This document shows, piece by piece, positions 14,811-24,943 of a stretch of 64,000 nucleotides of DNA (position 1 is its first letter; each line of letters opens with the position of its first letter). Made by a program: the position numbers and the translations under genes. The DNA is taken from positions 2,974,309-3,038,308 of the forward strand of contig WACF01000001.1 of the NCBI GenBank assembly GCA_026192395.1, written 5' to 3'. The notes under the pieces were generated by a model that was not told the origin of the DNA, ran no database searches, and saw only the letters and a program-made list of their open reading frames with translations. Origin of the DNA: Proteobacteria bacterium 005FR1. Lineage in GTDB: Bacteria > Pseudomonadota > Gammaproteobacteria > Pseudomonadales > Cellvibrionaceae.

Positions 14811-15890
14811 TCAGACAAGGGTGAGTTGCTGGTCGCGTTCGGCCAGTTGCTTCAGAAGACGCTTGACCGGTGCGGCGAGGCCCACACTTTTTGGCTGGCG
14901 AGGGTTATACCAAATGAAGCGGTCATCGGCCATGATCGCCAGTGTTTCCCGGGGCAGTTGCAGCAGCACCGGGGTGATATCCAGGTGATAGTGGCTGAAG
15001 GTGTGCCGGTGGCTCGCCCATTTCTCGATCAACTCGACGGTGTCTTCATGACGCCAGATCAAGTGTTGATGGGCGGTGGGATCCGCGTCGCTGTCGAGCT
15101 CCGGGAAGCTCCACAGTCCGCCCCAGATACCCTGCGGCGGACGTTGTTCGAGCAGGATGTCCCCAGCCGAGTTTTGAATCATCAGCATCTGGACCGACTT
15201 CACCGGCAGTGTCTTTTTCGGCTTCTTGCCCGGATATTCTTCGGGGTTGTTTTGCGCCCGTGCCCGGCAGCGGCGCTCCAGTGGACAGGCGCTGCAAGCC
15301 GGGCGGCTGCGGGTGCAAACGGTGGCACCCAGATCCATGATGGCTTGGGTGTAGTTGGCGTTCTGCTCGCTCGGGGTGTTGGCCTCCGCCAGGGACCAGA
15401 GCTTGTTTGCCACCGCGGTCTGGCCTGGCCAGCCTTCGATCGCGTAAAAGCGCGCCAGCACGCGTTTGACGTTGCCATCGAGAATGGGAGCGGGCCGATT
15501 CCAGCTGATGCTGGCGATGGCGCCGGCGGTGGAACGGCCGATGCCGGGGAGGCTGGCCAGTTCCTCCACTGACTGCGGGAAATCACCGCCATGGTCGCCG
15601 ACCACGCGCTTGGCGCAGGCGTGGAGGTTGCGCGCGCGGGCGTAATAGCCGAGGCCGGTCCAGAGGTGGAGAACTTCGTCAATCGGAGCGTCGGCCAGAT
15701 CGGCCACTGTGGGAAAGCGATCGGTGAAGGCCTGGAAGTAGGGAATCACCGTGCTGACCTGGGTTTGCTGCAGCATGACCTCGGAGAGCCAGACGCGGTA
15801 GGCGTTGATGTCCTGCTGCCAGGGCAGATTCTTGCGGCCGTGCTGGTGGAACCAGGCCAGCACGGCGGCGGGGAAGTCAAAAGAACTCAT
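14811..15890 (-). CDS. mutY: Adenine DNA glycosylase MutY
   Basis: Removes adenine mispaired with 8-oxoguanine. The 359-residue protein has the catalytic Glu37 ([10 protein letters not shown]), the helix-hairpin-helix [12 protein letters not shown] (114-125) with catalytic Asp138 (ILDGNVKRV), and the iron-sulfur loop Cys192-x6-Cys199-x2-Cys202-x5-Cys208. The C-terminal domain is the Nudix-like 8-oxoG reader. Length is normal. It lies 22 bases downstream of the AsmA-type gene and upstream of yggX, forming a minus-strand operon. Confidence 0.98.
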   Translation of the reverse strand: MSSFDFPAAVLAWFHQHGRKNLPWQQDINAYRVWLSEVMLQQTQVSTVIPYFQAFTDRFPTVADLADAPIDEVLHLWTGLGYYARARNLHACAKRVVGDHGGDFPQSVEELASLPGIGRSTAGAIASISWNRPAPILDGNVKRVLARFYAIEGWPGQTAVANKLWSLAEANTPSEQNANYTQAIMDLGATVCTRSRPACSACPLERRCRARAQNNPEEYPGKKPKKTLPVKSVQMLMIQNSAGDILLEQRPPQGIWGGLWSFPELDSDADPTAHQHLIWRHEDTVELIEKWASHRHTFSHYHLDITPVLLQLPRETLAIMADDRFIWYNPRQPKSVGLAAPVKRLLKQLAERDQQLTLV

Positions 15891-15912
15891 TCAGAAACAG
15901 TGATGTCGGCTG

Positions 15913-18009
15913 CTATCGTTTGAAGAGATCGCGCAGTAACTGGCGGGCGGGATCGTCCTCGTCTTCGCCAAGCTCTTCCTGCACACGTTTCTTGAGCTTC
16001 TCGCGGATGTCCTCTTTCTCCTCGTCCACTCTTTTGTCGACGTTGTACCGAATGGCCTGCTTGGCCAGCGTTGCCACTGCATCCTTGTCGAGGCCGCACT
16101 GCTTGCCGAATTCCGGCTCGGCGAGAGAGCCGGCGCAGCCTAGCACATCGACGGCGCGGTTTTGCAGGAACTTGCTTTCGATCAGGCACCCTGCCGCGCT
16201 GGTCTGCTGCTGAGCGAGCCGCATCGGAACGCGAACCCGGTAGATCATCTCGTCGAGATCCAGAAAACCCGTGGCGGTGAGCACCAGATTTTCAACATAG
16301 GCGGCGAAGCTGGCGATGCTGAGCCTGCCGTCGTCGAACAGGAATTGCCCTTCCACCTGAGTGATCTCGGTGCGCGGTGGCCATTCCCGCTGCGGCATCT
16401 CACTGTCGTCGTCCAGCTGCGTGGCCGCCTGGCAATAGTAGTATTCGGCGTTAACTCCCTGGAATACCAGGCCTGGGCTGGTGAATACGAAGGCCGCGCT
16501 GAGATTGTCCATCAGCTCGGTGGTGGTGGCGGCACGGGTCTGCGCCTTGAGTTCACCGGTGACGGTCCCGCTCAGATCACTGAACTCGGCAAAGTCGACC
16601 AGCAGCGGCTGTACCGCCATGCTGTCCAGACGCAGTCCCACCTGCATGGAGGCCGTTTCACCCTGCCGAGCGTCCAGCTGCGCATCGCCATTGATTTGCC
16701 CCTGATAGAAGTTGCCCTGCAGCTCGGTCATTCGCCACAGCCCGTTATTGGCGGTTATCGCGATGCGCGGTTTGCCCACCGCCATTTCCATGGCGACTAT
16801 CTGATCCATGCTCACTACCGCGTCGAGGTTGATTGAGCGCAGTGCCTCCAGCGGCAGGGGCTCGGGGGCGGCCTCGGCCGCTGCTGGCGCGGCCGGCGGC
16901 GCGTCAGCCACTGTTTCGCCACCTTCTTCTTCGGTTGGCGGGAGGTAGCGATCCAGCACAATGGTATTGCCCTGCAGTGCCAGATTGATCTTGGGGGTGC
17001 CGCCTTCGGGCAGCTCCAGTCCGAAGCTGCCGGTCAGTGTCGTTTCGTCCAGGGTGATAGCCAACTTTTCACTGCGCACTTGTGTGTCACTGCCAGTGAG
17101 CTCCAGCTCCAGCGCCAGCGCTGTCAAGGCATCCGGATCGGCCATGGCCGGCAGATCCTGTCCGAGTGTGCTGAGAACAGCGCGAGGGCTGAAGGAGGCA
17201 ATCGTCAGCTGTCCCTGATACTTCAGGGTGGGCTCGAGGGTTACCTCGCCTGACAGCTGCGCTGCGATTTGTGCATTTGCCTGCCCTTCGGCGCTGAGAG
17301 ACAGGTCGCCACCCTCGAGCGCGAACTCGGTCAAGGCACTGTTGGTGCGCAACTGTGACTCCAGCTGCAGGCGCATAGGCCTCGGCAGCTCGGAGCTGCG
17401 CACCAGACCTTCTACCATCAGCGGGAAAGCTCGCTCCTCGAGATTCACATCGCTGAGTTGCACAGAAAGCTCGCTGACTTCGGCGGTCTGGCCGCTCTGC
17501 AGATCCCGATAGGCAAGAACGCCGTCATTGATCGAAATCCGTTCCACCGCCAGCTGCAGGCCTTCGCCAGCCGTCTGCTGTTCCGCTTCGGCGGGGGCCG
17601 GCCCCTGTTCTCCACTCTGGAGCAACTCCCAATTGCCCCTTCCCTGTTCGTCCACCAGCAGGTTGATGGCAGGGCTGTGCAGAACCAGCTCATCCACGAG
17701 TATTTCGCCGGAAAATAAGGGCATCAGGGCCACGGCGGCAGTGGCCGACTCGGCTCGGGCGAGCGGCTCATCCGGTTGCTCTTGGGGGGCGAGATAAAAG
17801 CCCTCCAGCGACAGGCCGAGCCGGGGATAGAACTGCCAATCGATCGGCCCCTCCAGCCGCAGCACTACGCCCTGACGCTGGGCGAGACGCTCCAGCGGAG
17901 CGCGAAAGGCGCTGGGGTCGACCACGAAAGGCAGGGCGAGCACGGCGACGACCACCAGTACAACAAGGCTGGCGATGGTAATCAGAATGCGCTTGAGCCA
18001 TTTGTTCAT
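15913..18009 (-). CDS. AsmA family protein, 698 aa
   Basis: A single N-terminal membrane helix (residues about 7-29, ITIASLVVLVVVAVLALPF) followed by the AsmA start signature VVDPSAFRAPLERLAQRQGV and a long beta-rich periplasmic region, with a Pro/Ala/Glu-rich linker near residues 365-385. AsmA-like proteins are inner-membrane-anchored bridge proteins linked to lipid transport and outer-membrane assembly. First gene of the asmA-mutY-yggX row and divergent from gcvT. Confidence 0.92.
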   Translation of the reverse strand: MNKWLKRILITIASLVVLVVVAVLALPFVVDPSAFRAPLERLAQRQGVVLRLEGPIDWQFYPRLGLSLEGFYLAPQEQPDEPLARAESATAAVALMPLFSGEILVDELVLHSPAINLLVDEQGRGNWELLQSGEQGPAPAEAEQQTAGEGLQLAVERISINDGVLAYRDLQSGQTAEVSELSVQLSDVNLEERAFPLMVEGLVRSSELPRPMRLQLESQLRTNSALTEFALEGGDLSLSAEGQANAQIAAQLSGEVTLEPTLKYQGQLTIASFSPRAVLSTLGQDLPAMADPDALTALALELELTGSDTQVRSEKLAITLDETTLTGSFGLELPEGGTPKINLALQGNTIVLDRYLPPTEEEGGETVADAPPAAPAAAEAAPEPLPLEALRSINLDAVVSMDQIVAMEMAVGKPRIAITANNGLWRMTELQGNFYQGQINGDAQLDARQGETASMQVGLRLDSMAVQPLLVDFAEFSDLSGTVTGELKAQTRAATTTELMDNLSAAFVFTSPGLVFQGVNAEYYYCQAATQLDDDSEMPQREWPPRTEITQVEGQFLFDDGRLSIASFAAYVENLVLTATGFLDLDEMIYRVRVPMRLAQQQTSAAGCLIESKFLQNRAVDVLGCAGSLAEPEFGKQCGLDKDAVATLAKQAIRYNVDKRVDEEKEDIREKLKKRVQEELGEDEDDPARQLLRDLFKR

Positions 18010-18107
18010 GTTCTTTTTTCTCGCAGATTAGGGGAGCGGATTGGAGGTGGCCCGTCTGCATGGACCCGGCAGAGACCAGCGTGTTGCGTTGGCGCTGAAC
18101 ACCGCCC

Positions 18108-18136
18108 TTTCCAGCTATCATCGCGTTCCGTAGAAT
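18108..18136 (+). promoter_or_regulatory. Possible sigma-70 promoter for gcvT
   Basis: TTTCCA, 17 bases, TAGAAT, lying 47 bases before the gcvT start codon. The -35 box is weak. No glycine riboswitch core is visible in the leader. Confidence 0.3.
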
Positions 18137-18182
18137 GCGCGCTTTCAAGGAATTGCGACTTTAAACGATCGGACAGCACGAC

Positions 18183-19268
18183 ATGGCGCAACGCACAGAA
18201 CTCTACGATCAACACCGCGCGCTCGGCGCCAAGCTGGTGGATTTTAGCGGTTGGGACATGCCGCTGCACTACGGCTCGCAGTTGCATGAACACCGGGTGG
18301 TGCGCGGCAGCGCCGGGATGTTCGACGTATCTCACATGACCATCGTCGATGTCAGCGGACTTGAGGCGGAAGCCTACCTTCGCTACCTGCTCGCCAACGA
18401 TGTGGCCAAGCTCGATGCGGTGGAGGGCAAGGCGCTCTACACCGCGATGCTCAACGAAAGCGGCGGTGTCATCGACGACCTCATCGTCTACCGTCTCGGT
18501 GACTGGTACCGCACCGTCGTGAACTGCGCGACCCGCGAACGCGATCTGGAGTGGATGCAAAGGCAGGCCACCGGATTCAACGTGACTATCGCCGAGCGCA
18601 AGGAGCTCAGCATGCTCGCGGTGCAGGGCCCGGAAGCCATCGACAAGGTCTCCCAGGTGCTGCCCCGTTTTGCGACTCAGCTGCACGAGCTGAAAAATTT
18701 CCAGGCAATTCAGAAAGACGACTGGTTCTTTTCCCGCACCGGCTACACGGGCGAAGACGGGCTGGAGATCATCATGCCAGACGGCGAAGTCGTGCAGTTC
18801 TGGCAGGGCTTGCTGGAGGCCGGCGTCGAGCCCTGCGGCCTCGGCGCGCGCGACACATTGCGCCTTGAAGCCGGAATGAATCTCTACGGCCACGAAATGG
18901 ATGAGAGCGTCTCACCGCTGGCAGCCAACATGGGCTGGACCATTGCCTGGGAGCCGGCTGACCGCGACTTCATCGGCCGCGGCGCCTTGGAAGCGGAAAA
19001 GGCCCGAGGCGTGGAGTGGCGCCTGGTCGGTCTTGTGCTCCAGGAGCGTGGCGTCTTGCGTTCTCACCAGACCGTCCACGTGCCGGGCAGTGATCGCAGC
19101 GGTGAGATTACCAGCGGAACTTTCTCCCCAACCCTGGGGCTATCTATAGCAATGGCCCGGGTCCCGGCTGACGTGGGAGAGCGCTGTCTGGTTGATATGC
19201 GCAACAAGCAGGTTGAAGTGGATGTGGTGAAGCCCTGCTTCGTGCGCCACGGAAAGAAACTGATCTAG
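18183..19268 (+). CDS. gcvT: Glycine cleavage T protein (aminomethyltransferase)
   Basis: The folate-dependent T protein transfers the methylene group from the lipoyl arm of GcvH to tetrahydrofolate and releases ammonia. At 361 residues it has family length, with [15 protein letters not shown] near the N-terminus, FDVSHM (46-51), the folate-binding Asp in [12 protein letters not shown], and [19 protein letters not shown]. gcvH follows 97 bases later; gcvP is not adjacent and should be elsewhere. Confidence 0.97.
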   Translation: MAQRTELYDQHRALGAKLVDFSGWDMPLHYGSQLHEHRVVRGSAGMFDVSHMTIVDVSGLEAEAYLRYLLANDVAKLDAVEGKALYTAMLNESGGVIDDLIVYRLGDWYRTVVNCATRERDLEWMQRQATGFNVTIAERKELSMLAVQGPEAIDKVSQVLPRFATQLHELKNFQAIQKDDWFFSRTGYTGEDGLEIIMPDGEVVQFWQGLLEAGVEPCGLGARDTLRLEAGMNLYGHEMDESVSPLAANMGWTIAWEPADRDFIGRGALEAEKARGVEWRLVGLVLQERGVLRSHQTVHVPGSDRSGEITSGTFSPTLGLSIAMARVPADVGERCLVDMRNKQVEVDVVKPCFVRHGKKLI

Positions 19269-19279
19269 GGACGGCGGAT

Positions 19280-19333
19280 GCGAGGCGAAAGATGGCAGAC
19301 GAACTGGTTTTGCCGTCTCCCGTCTCGCCTCGC
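19280..19333. repeat. Inverted repeat with GAGACGG heptads between gcvT and gcvH
   Basis: A 9-bp perfect inverted repeat (GCGAGGCGA at 19280-19288, complement at 19325-19333) encloses two copies of CCGTCTC (GAGACGG on the other strand) at 19313-19326. It belongs with the other GAGAC-type repeats at 25739, 37418 and 46893. Confidence 0.6.
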
Positions 19334-19365
19334 CGGTCTCGCGTAAAAACGGAGAAAACACAAAC

Positions 19366-19755
19366 ATGAGCGAATTTCGCAGCGATCTGAAATACCTGCC
19401 CAGCCACGAATGGGCTCGCGTCGAAAGTGACGGCACAGTGACCATCGGCATCAGCGACTACGCCCAGGAAAGTCTTGGCGATGTGGTGTACGTGGAAACT
19501 CCCGAGGTGGGCACTGAAGTCACGGCGGGCGAAGAAGCCGGCGTGGTGGAGTCGGTCAAGGCCGCTTCTGATATTTTCTCTCCGGTTTCCGGAGAAGTGA
19601 TCGCGGTGAATGAGGCGCTTGAAGAAGCACCGGAAACCGTCAACAGCTCACCTTACGACGACGGCTGGTTCTTCAAGGTCAAGCCCAGCGACTTAAGTGA
19701 GCTGGATGACGCACTGGATGCGGACGGCTATCGAGAAACCATCGAAGAAGATTGA
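19366..19755 (+). CDS. gcvH: Glycine cleavage H protein
   Basis: Lipoyl carrier of the glycine cleavage system, 129 residues. The lipoylated Lys65 lies in VESVKAASD, and the LPSHEWARV start and final [12 protein letters not shown] are typical. It shuttles the aminomethyl group from GcvP to GcvT and NADH-generating dihydrolipoyl dehydrogenase. An 8-bp inverted repeat (GAAGAAGA/TCTTCTTC, 19744-19772) brackets the stop codon and may help separate it from the convergent imelysin gene. Confidence 0.98.
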   Translation: MSEFRSDLKYLPSHEWARVESDGTVTIGISDYAQESLGDVVYVETPEVGTEVTAGEEAGVVESVKAASDIFSPVSGEVIAVNEALEEAPETVNSSPYDDGWFFKVKPSDLSELDDALDADGYRETIEED

Positions 19756-19782
19756 TTCAGACTGTCTTCTTCACTGCCTTCC

Positions 19783-20973
19783 TCACGGATTTTCCTGGGC
19801 CAGCAGCTCTGCGAGCTGGCTCAGGGTCGCAACCATCTGCTCTCCCTTTTCTCTCGTCGGTGGCCAGGCTTGGTCCTGCCAGGCGAGCAATTCGTCACGC
19901 AGGCGTGCGAAATCCGCGATCGCGGGCTGCCACTGCTGTGGATCATCTGCAAGCCATTGGGCCATGCCCGATTCGCTGCTGAGCAGCACCGCGTCCACGG
20001 TGCTGAGGCTGTGCGCCAGACTGGCAGCCGCCGAACCGGCGAATGGATTGTGCTGAAGGCTGTCCGATCCGCTGCTAGCTGCGTTGGGGTCTCCCTCCTG
20101 CTCGGCGAGGCTCTGCCCATCGATTTGCGCCTGCAGCATATCCCGGTGATGGCTCAGCAGGACCATGCCGGCGCTGCGCAGCAGGCGCACACGGCTCGGC
20201 GGCTGCAGCGTGAAGTAACTGCGCCGCAATAACCCGGTCGGATCTTCAACTTGCTGCTTCAATGCTTCCAGATCGTCGATCAGCAGGTTGCTCAGCAGCG
20301 TGACGAGAGCCCGGCGCCGATTGCCGGGCAGATCAACCGACTTTATGCCAGCGGCCGTTTGTTCGTCGGCGAGGACCGCTTCCGCAAAATCCGCAGCCGG
20401 GCGCTCGCCTTTCTCTCCCCACAGCAGGTATTCCATCGCGTGGAATCCGAGGCTCACATCGCTGCTGTCGGTGAATCCGTGCTGATCGCGCAGTGCTTCT
20501 GCCGTCAAGGGCATGGCTGCATCGTTCACGATCCCGCTGTGGGTGTAAACATCGAAGTAGTCCAGGTAGCCCGGCTGAATCGGCCAGGCTTCAATCGCGA
20601 AATCATGCTCCAGTAGCAACCCGAACAGGTCGGGATTACTGCCGCTGAGCGCGGCATACAGCTCAAATTCCAGGTAGCTGTCATGACTTTGGTGCCAGGC
20701 CAGGCGCGTGGCCGCGAGGTTCTCATCGCTGGGTTGCGCCAGTAGTGCATCGATCGCCTGCGACAATTCGCGGGTTCGTTGAATGCTGGTGTCGACAATG
20801 CTGATGGCATGGAGCCAGGCGGCCTGGGTCTGCGTGTCCATGGCAGGATCGACGATCTGCAGAGGCGGCGCTTCGGCCACCGGCGGCGGAGCACTCTGCT
20901 GCTGTTCGCAACCGATCAGAATCAGACCCCCGAGTGCGCCCGCGAGCATCACCCGTCGGCGCGCTGCAATCAC
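19783..20973 (-). CDS. Imelysin-family (M75) lipoprotein
   Basis: An N-terminal lipoprotein signal ends in the lipobox LILIGC with Cys22, followed by a Pro-rich spacer. The imelysin GxHxxE motif is present as GFHAMEYLLWG (about residues 178-188). Members are periplasmic or surface proteins linked to iron uptake and often iron-regulated. 396 residues, normal length. Its GTG start overlaps the HAD-gene stop codon (GTGA), so the two are coupled. Proteolytic activity in the family is uncertain. Confidence 0.88.
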   Translation of the reverse strand: MIAARRRVMLAGALGGLILIGCEQQQSAPPPVAEAPPLQIVDPAMDTQTQAAWLHAISIVDTSIQRTRELSQAIDALLAQPSDENLAATRLAWHQSHDSYLEFELYAALSGSNPDLFGLLLEHDFAIEAWPIQPGYLDYFDVYTHSGIVNDAAMPLTAEALRDQHGFTDSSDVSLGFHAMEYLLWGEKGERPAADFAEAVLADEQTAAGIKSVDLPGNRRRALVTLLSNLLIDDLEALKQQVEDPTGLLRRSYFTLQPPSRVRLLRSAGMVLLSHHRDMLQAQIDGQSLAEQEGDPNAASSGSDSLQHNPFAGSAAASLAHSLSTVDAVLLSSESGMAQWLADDPQQWQPAIADFARLRDELLAWQDQAWPPTREKGEQMVATLSQLAELLAQENP

Positions 20974-21632
20974 GGTTCGGCCCTCAGGCGCAGTATTGGC
21001 CAGCCCTGGGCTTCAGCGTGAGCCTGCAGGACTGGATCGGGATCGACTGCGACCGGATTATCCACCTTCTGCAACAGGGGGAGATCGTTGATCGAGTCGC
21101 TGTAGAAATAGCTTCCGGTCAGGTCATGGGGCTTCTGCTTCAGCCAGCCCTGCAGGTGCTCGATCTTGCCCGCCTGATAACAGGGAATGCCTACCACCTC
21201 GCCCGTGTATCGGTCGTCTGCCTCTTCCAATTCCGTGGCCATCAGATTGTCGATGCCGAGCATGCGGGCGATTGGGGCGGTGACGAAGCGATTGGTGGAT
21301 GTGATGATGGCCAGCGTATCGCCGCGGGCTTTGTGTTCGGCGATAAGCGCTTCCGCCTTTGGCAGGCGCAAGGGCTCGATCTTGTCCTGCAGAAACTGCG
21401 CGTGCAGTTCGGCGAGCTGGCCAAAGGTGAAGCGGGTCAGCGGCTCAAGGGCGAAACGCAGGTAGGCGGTGATGTCCAACTCGCCGCGCTGATACGCACG
21501 ATAGAATTGGTCATTGCGCGCCCGGTAGACCTGTTCATCGACCAGGGCCTGCTCCACCAGAAATTCACCCCACAGGTGATCGCTGTCTCCCGCGATCAGG
21601 GTGTTATCGAGGTCAAATAAAACCAGACTCAC
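20970..21632 (-). CDS. HAD-IB family phosphatase
   Basis: Phosphatase of the SerB-like HAD-IB group: motif I FDLDNT (nucleophile Asp7, Asp9), motif II in AIITST (around 109-114), and motif IV SDSINDLPLL near the C-terminus. 220 residues. In Pseudomonas a similar HAD gene sits next to rppH, as here, although divergent. Substrate is unknown; a small phosphomonoester is expected. The imelysin gene overlaps its end. Confidence 0.9.
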   Translation of the reverse strand: MSLVLFDLDNTLIAGDSDHLWGEFLVEQALVDEQVYRARNDQFYRAYQRGELDITAYLRFALEPLTRFTFGQLAELHAQFLQDKIEPLRLPKAEALIAEHKARGDTLAIITSTNRFVTAPIARMLGIDNLMATELEEADDRYTGEVVGIPCYQAGKIEHLQGWLKQKPHDLTGSYFYSDSINDLPLLQKVDNPVAVDPDPVLQAHAEAQGWPILRLRAEP

Positions 21633-22101
21633 AGTGGCACTCGGTCATGTTATCGATTGATAGCCGGCTTTGGGGCCGGCAGTTAACCAGCGGGTCATCT
21701 TACACTGGCGCGTGAGATAAGTTGATGGCGTCAGTTGAAATTTGCCACGCAAGCGGCAAAAAGATCCGGCCGCCCGGGCTTTGTAGCGCGATCGCTGCCA
21801 AACAGCCTTTCACATCAAGCCTTATGCGATAAACCACGGATTCGCCACCGCGGGGCGCTGCACAGTGGGTCGCGTTATGGTATACAAGACACTTTATAAG
21901 CTGATCGACGCCCCGAGATTCGGCGCCTCCAAAATGACGCGAATCCGAAAGGCGGTTCGGCCAGGCGCCAGGCCAGAGTGAGGTCGCACCATCAAGCGGC
22001 CACGGCATCCGGGACACACAGGCGAGCCACGCCGTTTGAGCGGCGCCGCTAAAGCGAGTCGGACCTAGCCCGATCAGCCCACCAGTTGCGAGGAAGAAGT
22101 T
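21633..22101. other. Intergenic region between HAD phosphatase and rppH
   Basis: About 470 bases between divergent genes. A 6-bp GCCGGC hairpin lies at 21663-21680 in the leader of the HAD gene. I see no gene and no convincing promoter hexamers; a TATAAG near 21894 might be the -10 of rppH. Confidence 0.35.
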
Positions 22102-22668
22102 GTGATAGACGCGGAGGGCTTTCGCCCCAATGTGGGGATAATTTTGACCAATGCCCGTGGCCAGATTCTTTGGGCTCGCCGCGTTGGCGGTCATGATGCC
22201 TGGCAATTTCCCCAGGGCGGCATTCAGAAAAACGAACAGCCGGAAGCGGCACTGTATCGCGAGCTCTACGAGGAAGTGGGTTTGCAGGAGCAAGATGTTG
22301 AGATCCTGGCCTGCACCCGCGGCTGGCTCCGCTACCGCCTGCCGCGGCATCTGATCCGTCATCAGTCCAAACCCCTGTGTATCGGTCAGAAGCAGAAGTG
22401 GTTTCTGCTGCAACATACCTCGGGCGAGCACCGGATTCGCCTCGATCGCTCCAAGACCGCCGAATTCGACAGCTGGCGCTGGGTCAGCTATTGGTACCCA
22501 GTCGATAAAGTCGTTGCCTTCAAGCGTGACGTATACCGCCGTGCACTCAAGGAGCTCGCCACGCCCTTCTTCAACTATCAAAAGCGCATCGAATCGGAAG
22601 GCGTCCTTTCCTTCGGCGCCCCGGATGGAGCGCTGAATGAGACCGTCAGCATGGGGCGGCGAGGCTGA
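22102..22668 (+). CDS. rppH: RNA pyrophosphohydrolase RppH
   Basis: Nudix hydrolase that removes pyrophosphate from the 5' end of transcripts and triggers their decay. The start is GTG with GAGGAAG upstream. It opens [14 protein letters not shown], has the Nudix box [22 protein letters not shown], and the RppH-typical [10 protein letters not shown] and GQKQKWFLL. 188 residues, slightly longer than the E. coli enzyme. ptsP starts four bases after its stop; this rppH-ptsP pair is conserved in gammaproteobacteria. Confidence 0.97.
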   Translation: MIDAEGFRPNVGIILTNARGQILWARRVGGHDAWQFPQGGIQKNEQPEAALYRELYEEVGLQEQDVEILACTRGWLRYRLPRHLIRHQSKPLCIGQKQKWFLLQHTSGEHRIRLDRSKTAEFDSWRWVSYWYPVDKVVAFKRDVYRRALKELATPFFNYQKRIESEGVLSFGAPDGALNETVSMGRRG

Positions 22669-22672
22669 CTCC

Positions 22673-24934
22673 ATGCTGAACCATCTACGAAGCATCGTTC
22701 AGGAGGTTAACTCTGCGCGGGATCTGAAGACCGCCCTGGAAACCATCGTCTCGCGGATCAAAGCGGCGATGGCCACGGAGGTCTGTTCGGTCTATCTGCG
22801 CGACGGCGATGGCAAATACATGCTCATGGCCACCGACGGACTCAATGAAAACGCAGTGGGTCATGTGCGTCTGGGGCCGAAGGAAGGCCTGATCGGCTGG
22901 GTAGTGATGCGCGAGGAGCCCATCAATCTCGAAGATGCGGAGTCCCATCCGAGCTTCCAGTATTTTCCGGAAACCGGCGAGGAACGCTACAGCGCCTTCC
23001 TTGGTGTTCCGATCATTCACCAGCGGGCGGTGCTCGGGGTGCTCGTCGTTCAGCAGGCTGAACGGCGCCGATTCGATGAAGGCGAGGAAGCCTTTCTCGT
23101 GACCCTCTCCGCTCAGCTTGCGGCGGTTATCGCTCATGCGGAAGCCACGGGTGTTCTGGCGCGGATCGGGCAGCAGGCCACCGAGGCCAAGTTCACCGGC
23201 GTTGCCGGTGCTCCCGGAGTGGCCATGGGTACTGCCGTGGTGATCACCCCCGTGGCTGATCTGCACTCTGTCCCCTTCCGTGTTGTGGACGATGTGGAAG
23301 CGGAGGTCGCCTTCTTCAAGCGTTGTCTGGCAGTTACCCGTGACGAAATCAAGGAGCTCGGCAATCAGCTGAAGTCCCGATTGAACCGGGAGGAGCAGGC
23401 GCTCTTCGACGCCTACCTGAGCATGCTCGATGATTCTTCTCTCGCCGGCGAAGTCACCGAGCGAATTCGCCAGGGCATTTGCGCGCCCTATGCCTGGAGT
23501 GAAGTCATTCTCGAGCATGAGCTGAATTTCTCCAGCATGGAGGATGGTTACCTGCGCGAGCGCGCGGCGGATGTGCTCGATCTGGGCCGCCGGGTACTGT
23601 CGCACCTGCAGGAGTCCTCGCGGGAAAGCCGCGTCTACCCGGAAAATGCCATTCTGGTGGGTGAAGAGCTCACCGCCGCCATGCTCGGCGAGGTGCCAAA
23701 GGAGCATCTGTTGGGGCTGGTGTCGCGCAAGGGCTCTCATAACTCGCATGTGGCCATTCTTGCCCGGGCGATGGGGGTGCCTACCATCGTCGGTGCGGTC
23801 GACCTGCCCTATAAGCAGCTCGATGGTCGCGAGCTGGTGGTGGATGGCTACAACGGCATCGTCTACAGCGATCCGGGTGTTGAGCTGCGCAAGCGCTACA
23901 ACGCTATTTACGAGGAAGAGCAACAGCTGGTCAAAGGGTTGGAAGCGCTCAAAGATCTGCCCTGTGAGTCGCTTGACCACCACCGTGTGCCGCTCTGGGT
24001 GAATACCGGACTGATGGCCGACGTTTTCCGCTCGCTTGAGCGGGGCGCGGAAGGAGTCGGCCTTTACCGCACCGAAGTGCCTTTCCTGCTACGCGATCGC
24101 TTCCCCTCGGAAGAGGAGCAGCGGGTGATCTACCGGGAGCAGCTGGAGGCCTTTGCTCCGCATCCGGTCACGATGCGAACTCTCGACATCGGCGGCGACA
24201 AGTCGCTGCCCTATTTCCCAATCGAGGAAGACAACCCTTTCCTGGGATGGCGTGGCATCCGGGTGACGCTGGACCACCCTGAGATTTTTCTTGCCCAGGT
24301 GCGGGCCATGCTCAAGGCCAGCGAGTCCTTCAACAATTTGCGCATCATGCTGCCGATGATTACCAGCACCTCGGAAGTGGAGGTCGCTCAGACCCTCGTT
24401 TACCGGGCCTATCACGAGCTCCTCGAGGAAGGTTACAAGATCGACCTGCCGCCGATCGGGGTCATGGTGGAAGTCCCGGCCGCGGTCTATCAGGTGCGGG
24501 AACTGGCCAGCCGCGCGGACTTTCTGTCGGTGGGCAGCAACGATTTGACCCAATACATCCTCGCAGTGGATCGCAACAATGCCCGGGTGGCGGATCTATA
24601 CCATTCCTTTCACCCGGCTGTATTGCGAGCCCTGCAATCCATCGTGACCGAGGCGCACGCCCAGGGCACACCGGTGACCATTTGCGGCGAGATGGCCGGC
24701 GATCCCGGTGCGGCCATCCTGCTGGCGGCGATGGGCTACGATGTGCTGTCGATGAACGCCACCAGCCTGCCCAAGGTGAAGTCGGTGATTCGCAGCATCA
24801 CCATGGTGCAGGCCGAAGAGCTCCTGCAGCGGGTGATGCGCATGACCGACGCGGACGAGATCAATGCCGCGGTGGAAGAGATGCTGCAGCAGGCTGGCAT
24901 CACGCGCCTGCTGAGACCGGCCAGAACTCACTAG
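22673..24934 (+). CDS. ptsP: Phosphoenolpyruvate-protein phosphotransferase PtsP (EI-Ntr)
   Basis: First enzyme of the nitrogen phosphotransferase system, passing phosphate from PEP to NPr. The start MLNHLRSIVQEVN matches the family. Residues about 1-160 form the GAF sensory domain, followed by the PEP-utilising N domain, the phosphohistidine domain with His359 (SHNSHVAILAR) and the TIM-barrel PEP-binding domain (LRTLDIGGDK-like TMRTLDIGGDKSLPYF, VGSNDLTQY, GEMAGDP). 754 residues. The GAF domain suggests glutamine or nitrogen-status sensing, as known in homologues. Confidence 0.97.
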   Translation: MLNHLRSIVQEVNSARDLKTALETIVSRIKAAMATEVCSVYLRDGDGKYMLMATDGLNENAVGHVRLGPKEGLIGWVVMREEPINLEDAESHPSFQYFPETGEERYSAFLGVPIIHQRAVLGVLVVQQAERRRFDEGEEAFLVTLSAQLAAVIAHAEATGVLARIGQQATEAKFTGVAGAPGVAMGTAVVITPVADLHSVPFRVVDDVEAEVAFFKRCLAVTRDEIKELGNQLKSRLNREEQALFDAYLSMLDDSSLAGEVTERIRQGICAPYAWSEVILEHELNFSSMEDGYLRERAADVLDLGRRVLSHLQESSRESRVYPENAILVGEELTAAMLGEVPKEHLLGLVSRKGSHNSHVAILARAMGVPTIVGAVDLPYKQLDGRELVVDGYNGIVYSDPGVELRKRYNAIYEEEQQLVKGLEALKDLPCESLDHHRVPLWVNTGLMADVFRSLERGAEGVGLYRTEVPFLLRDRFPSEEEQRVIYREQLEAFAPHPVTMRTLDIGGDKSLPYFPIEEDNPFLGWRGIRVTLDHPEIFLAQVRAMLKASESFNNLRIMLPMITSTSEVEVAQTLVYRAYHELLEEGYKIDLPPIGVMVEVPAAVYQVRELASRADFLSVGSNDLTQYILAVDRNNARVADLYHSFHPAVLRALQSIVTEAHAQGTPVTICGEMAGDPGAAILLAAMGYDVLSMNATSLPKVKSVIRSITMVQAEELLQRVMRMTDADEINAAVEEMLQQAGITRLLRPARTH

Positions 24935-24943
24935 CCCGGTTCG

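Noticed and set aside
18010..18182. Glycine riboswitch before gcvT
   Set aside because: The leader lacks the conserved glycine-aptamer core sequences; only a weak promoter-like pair is visible.
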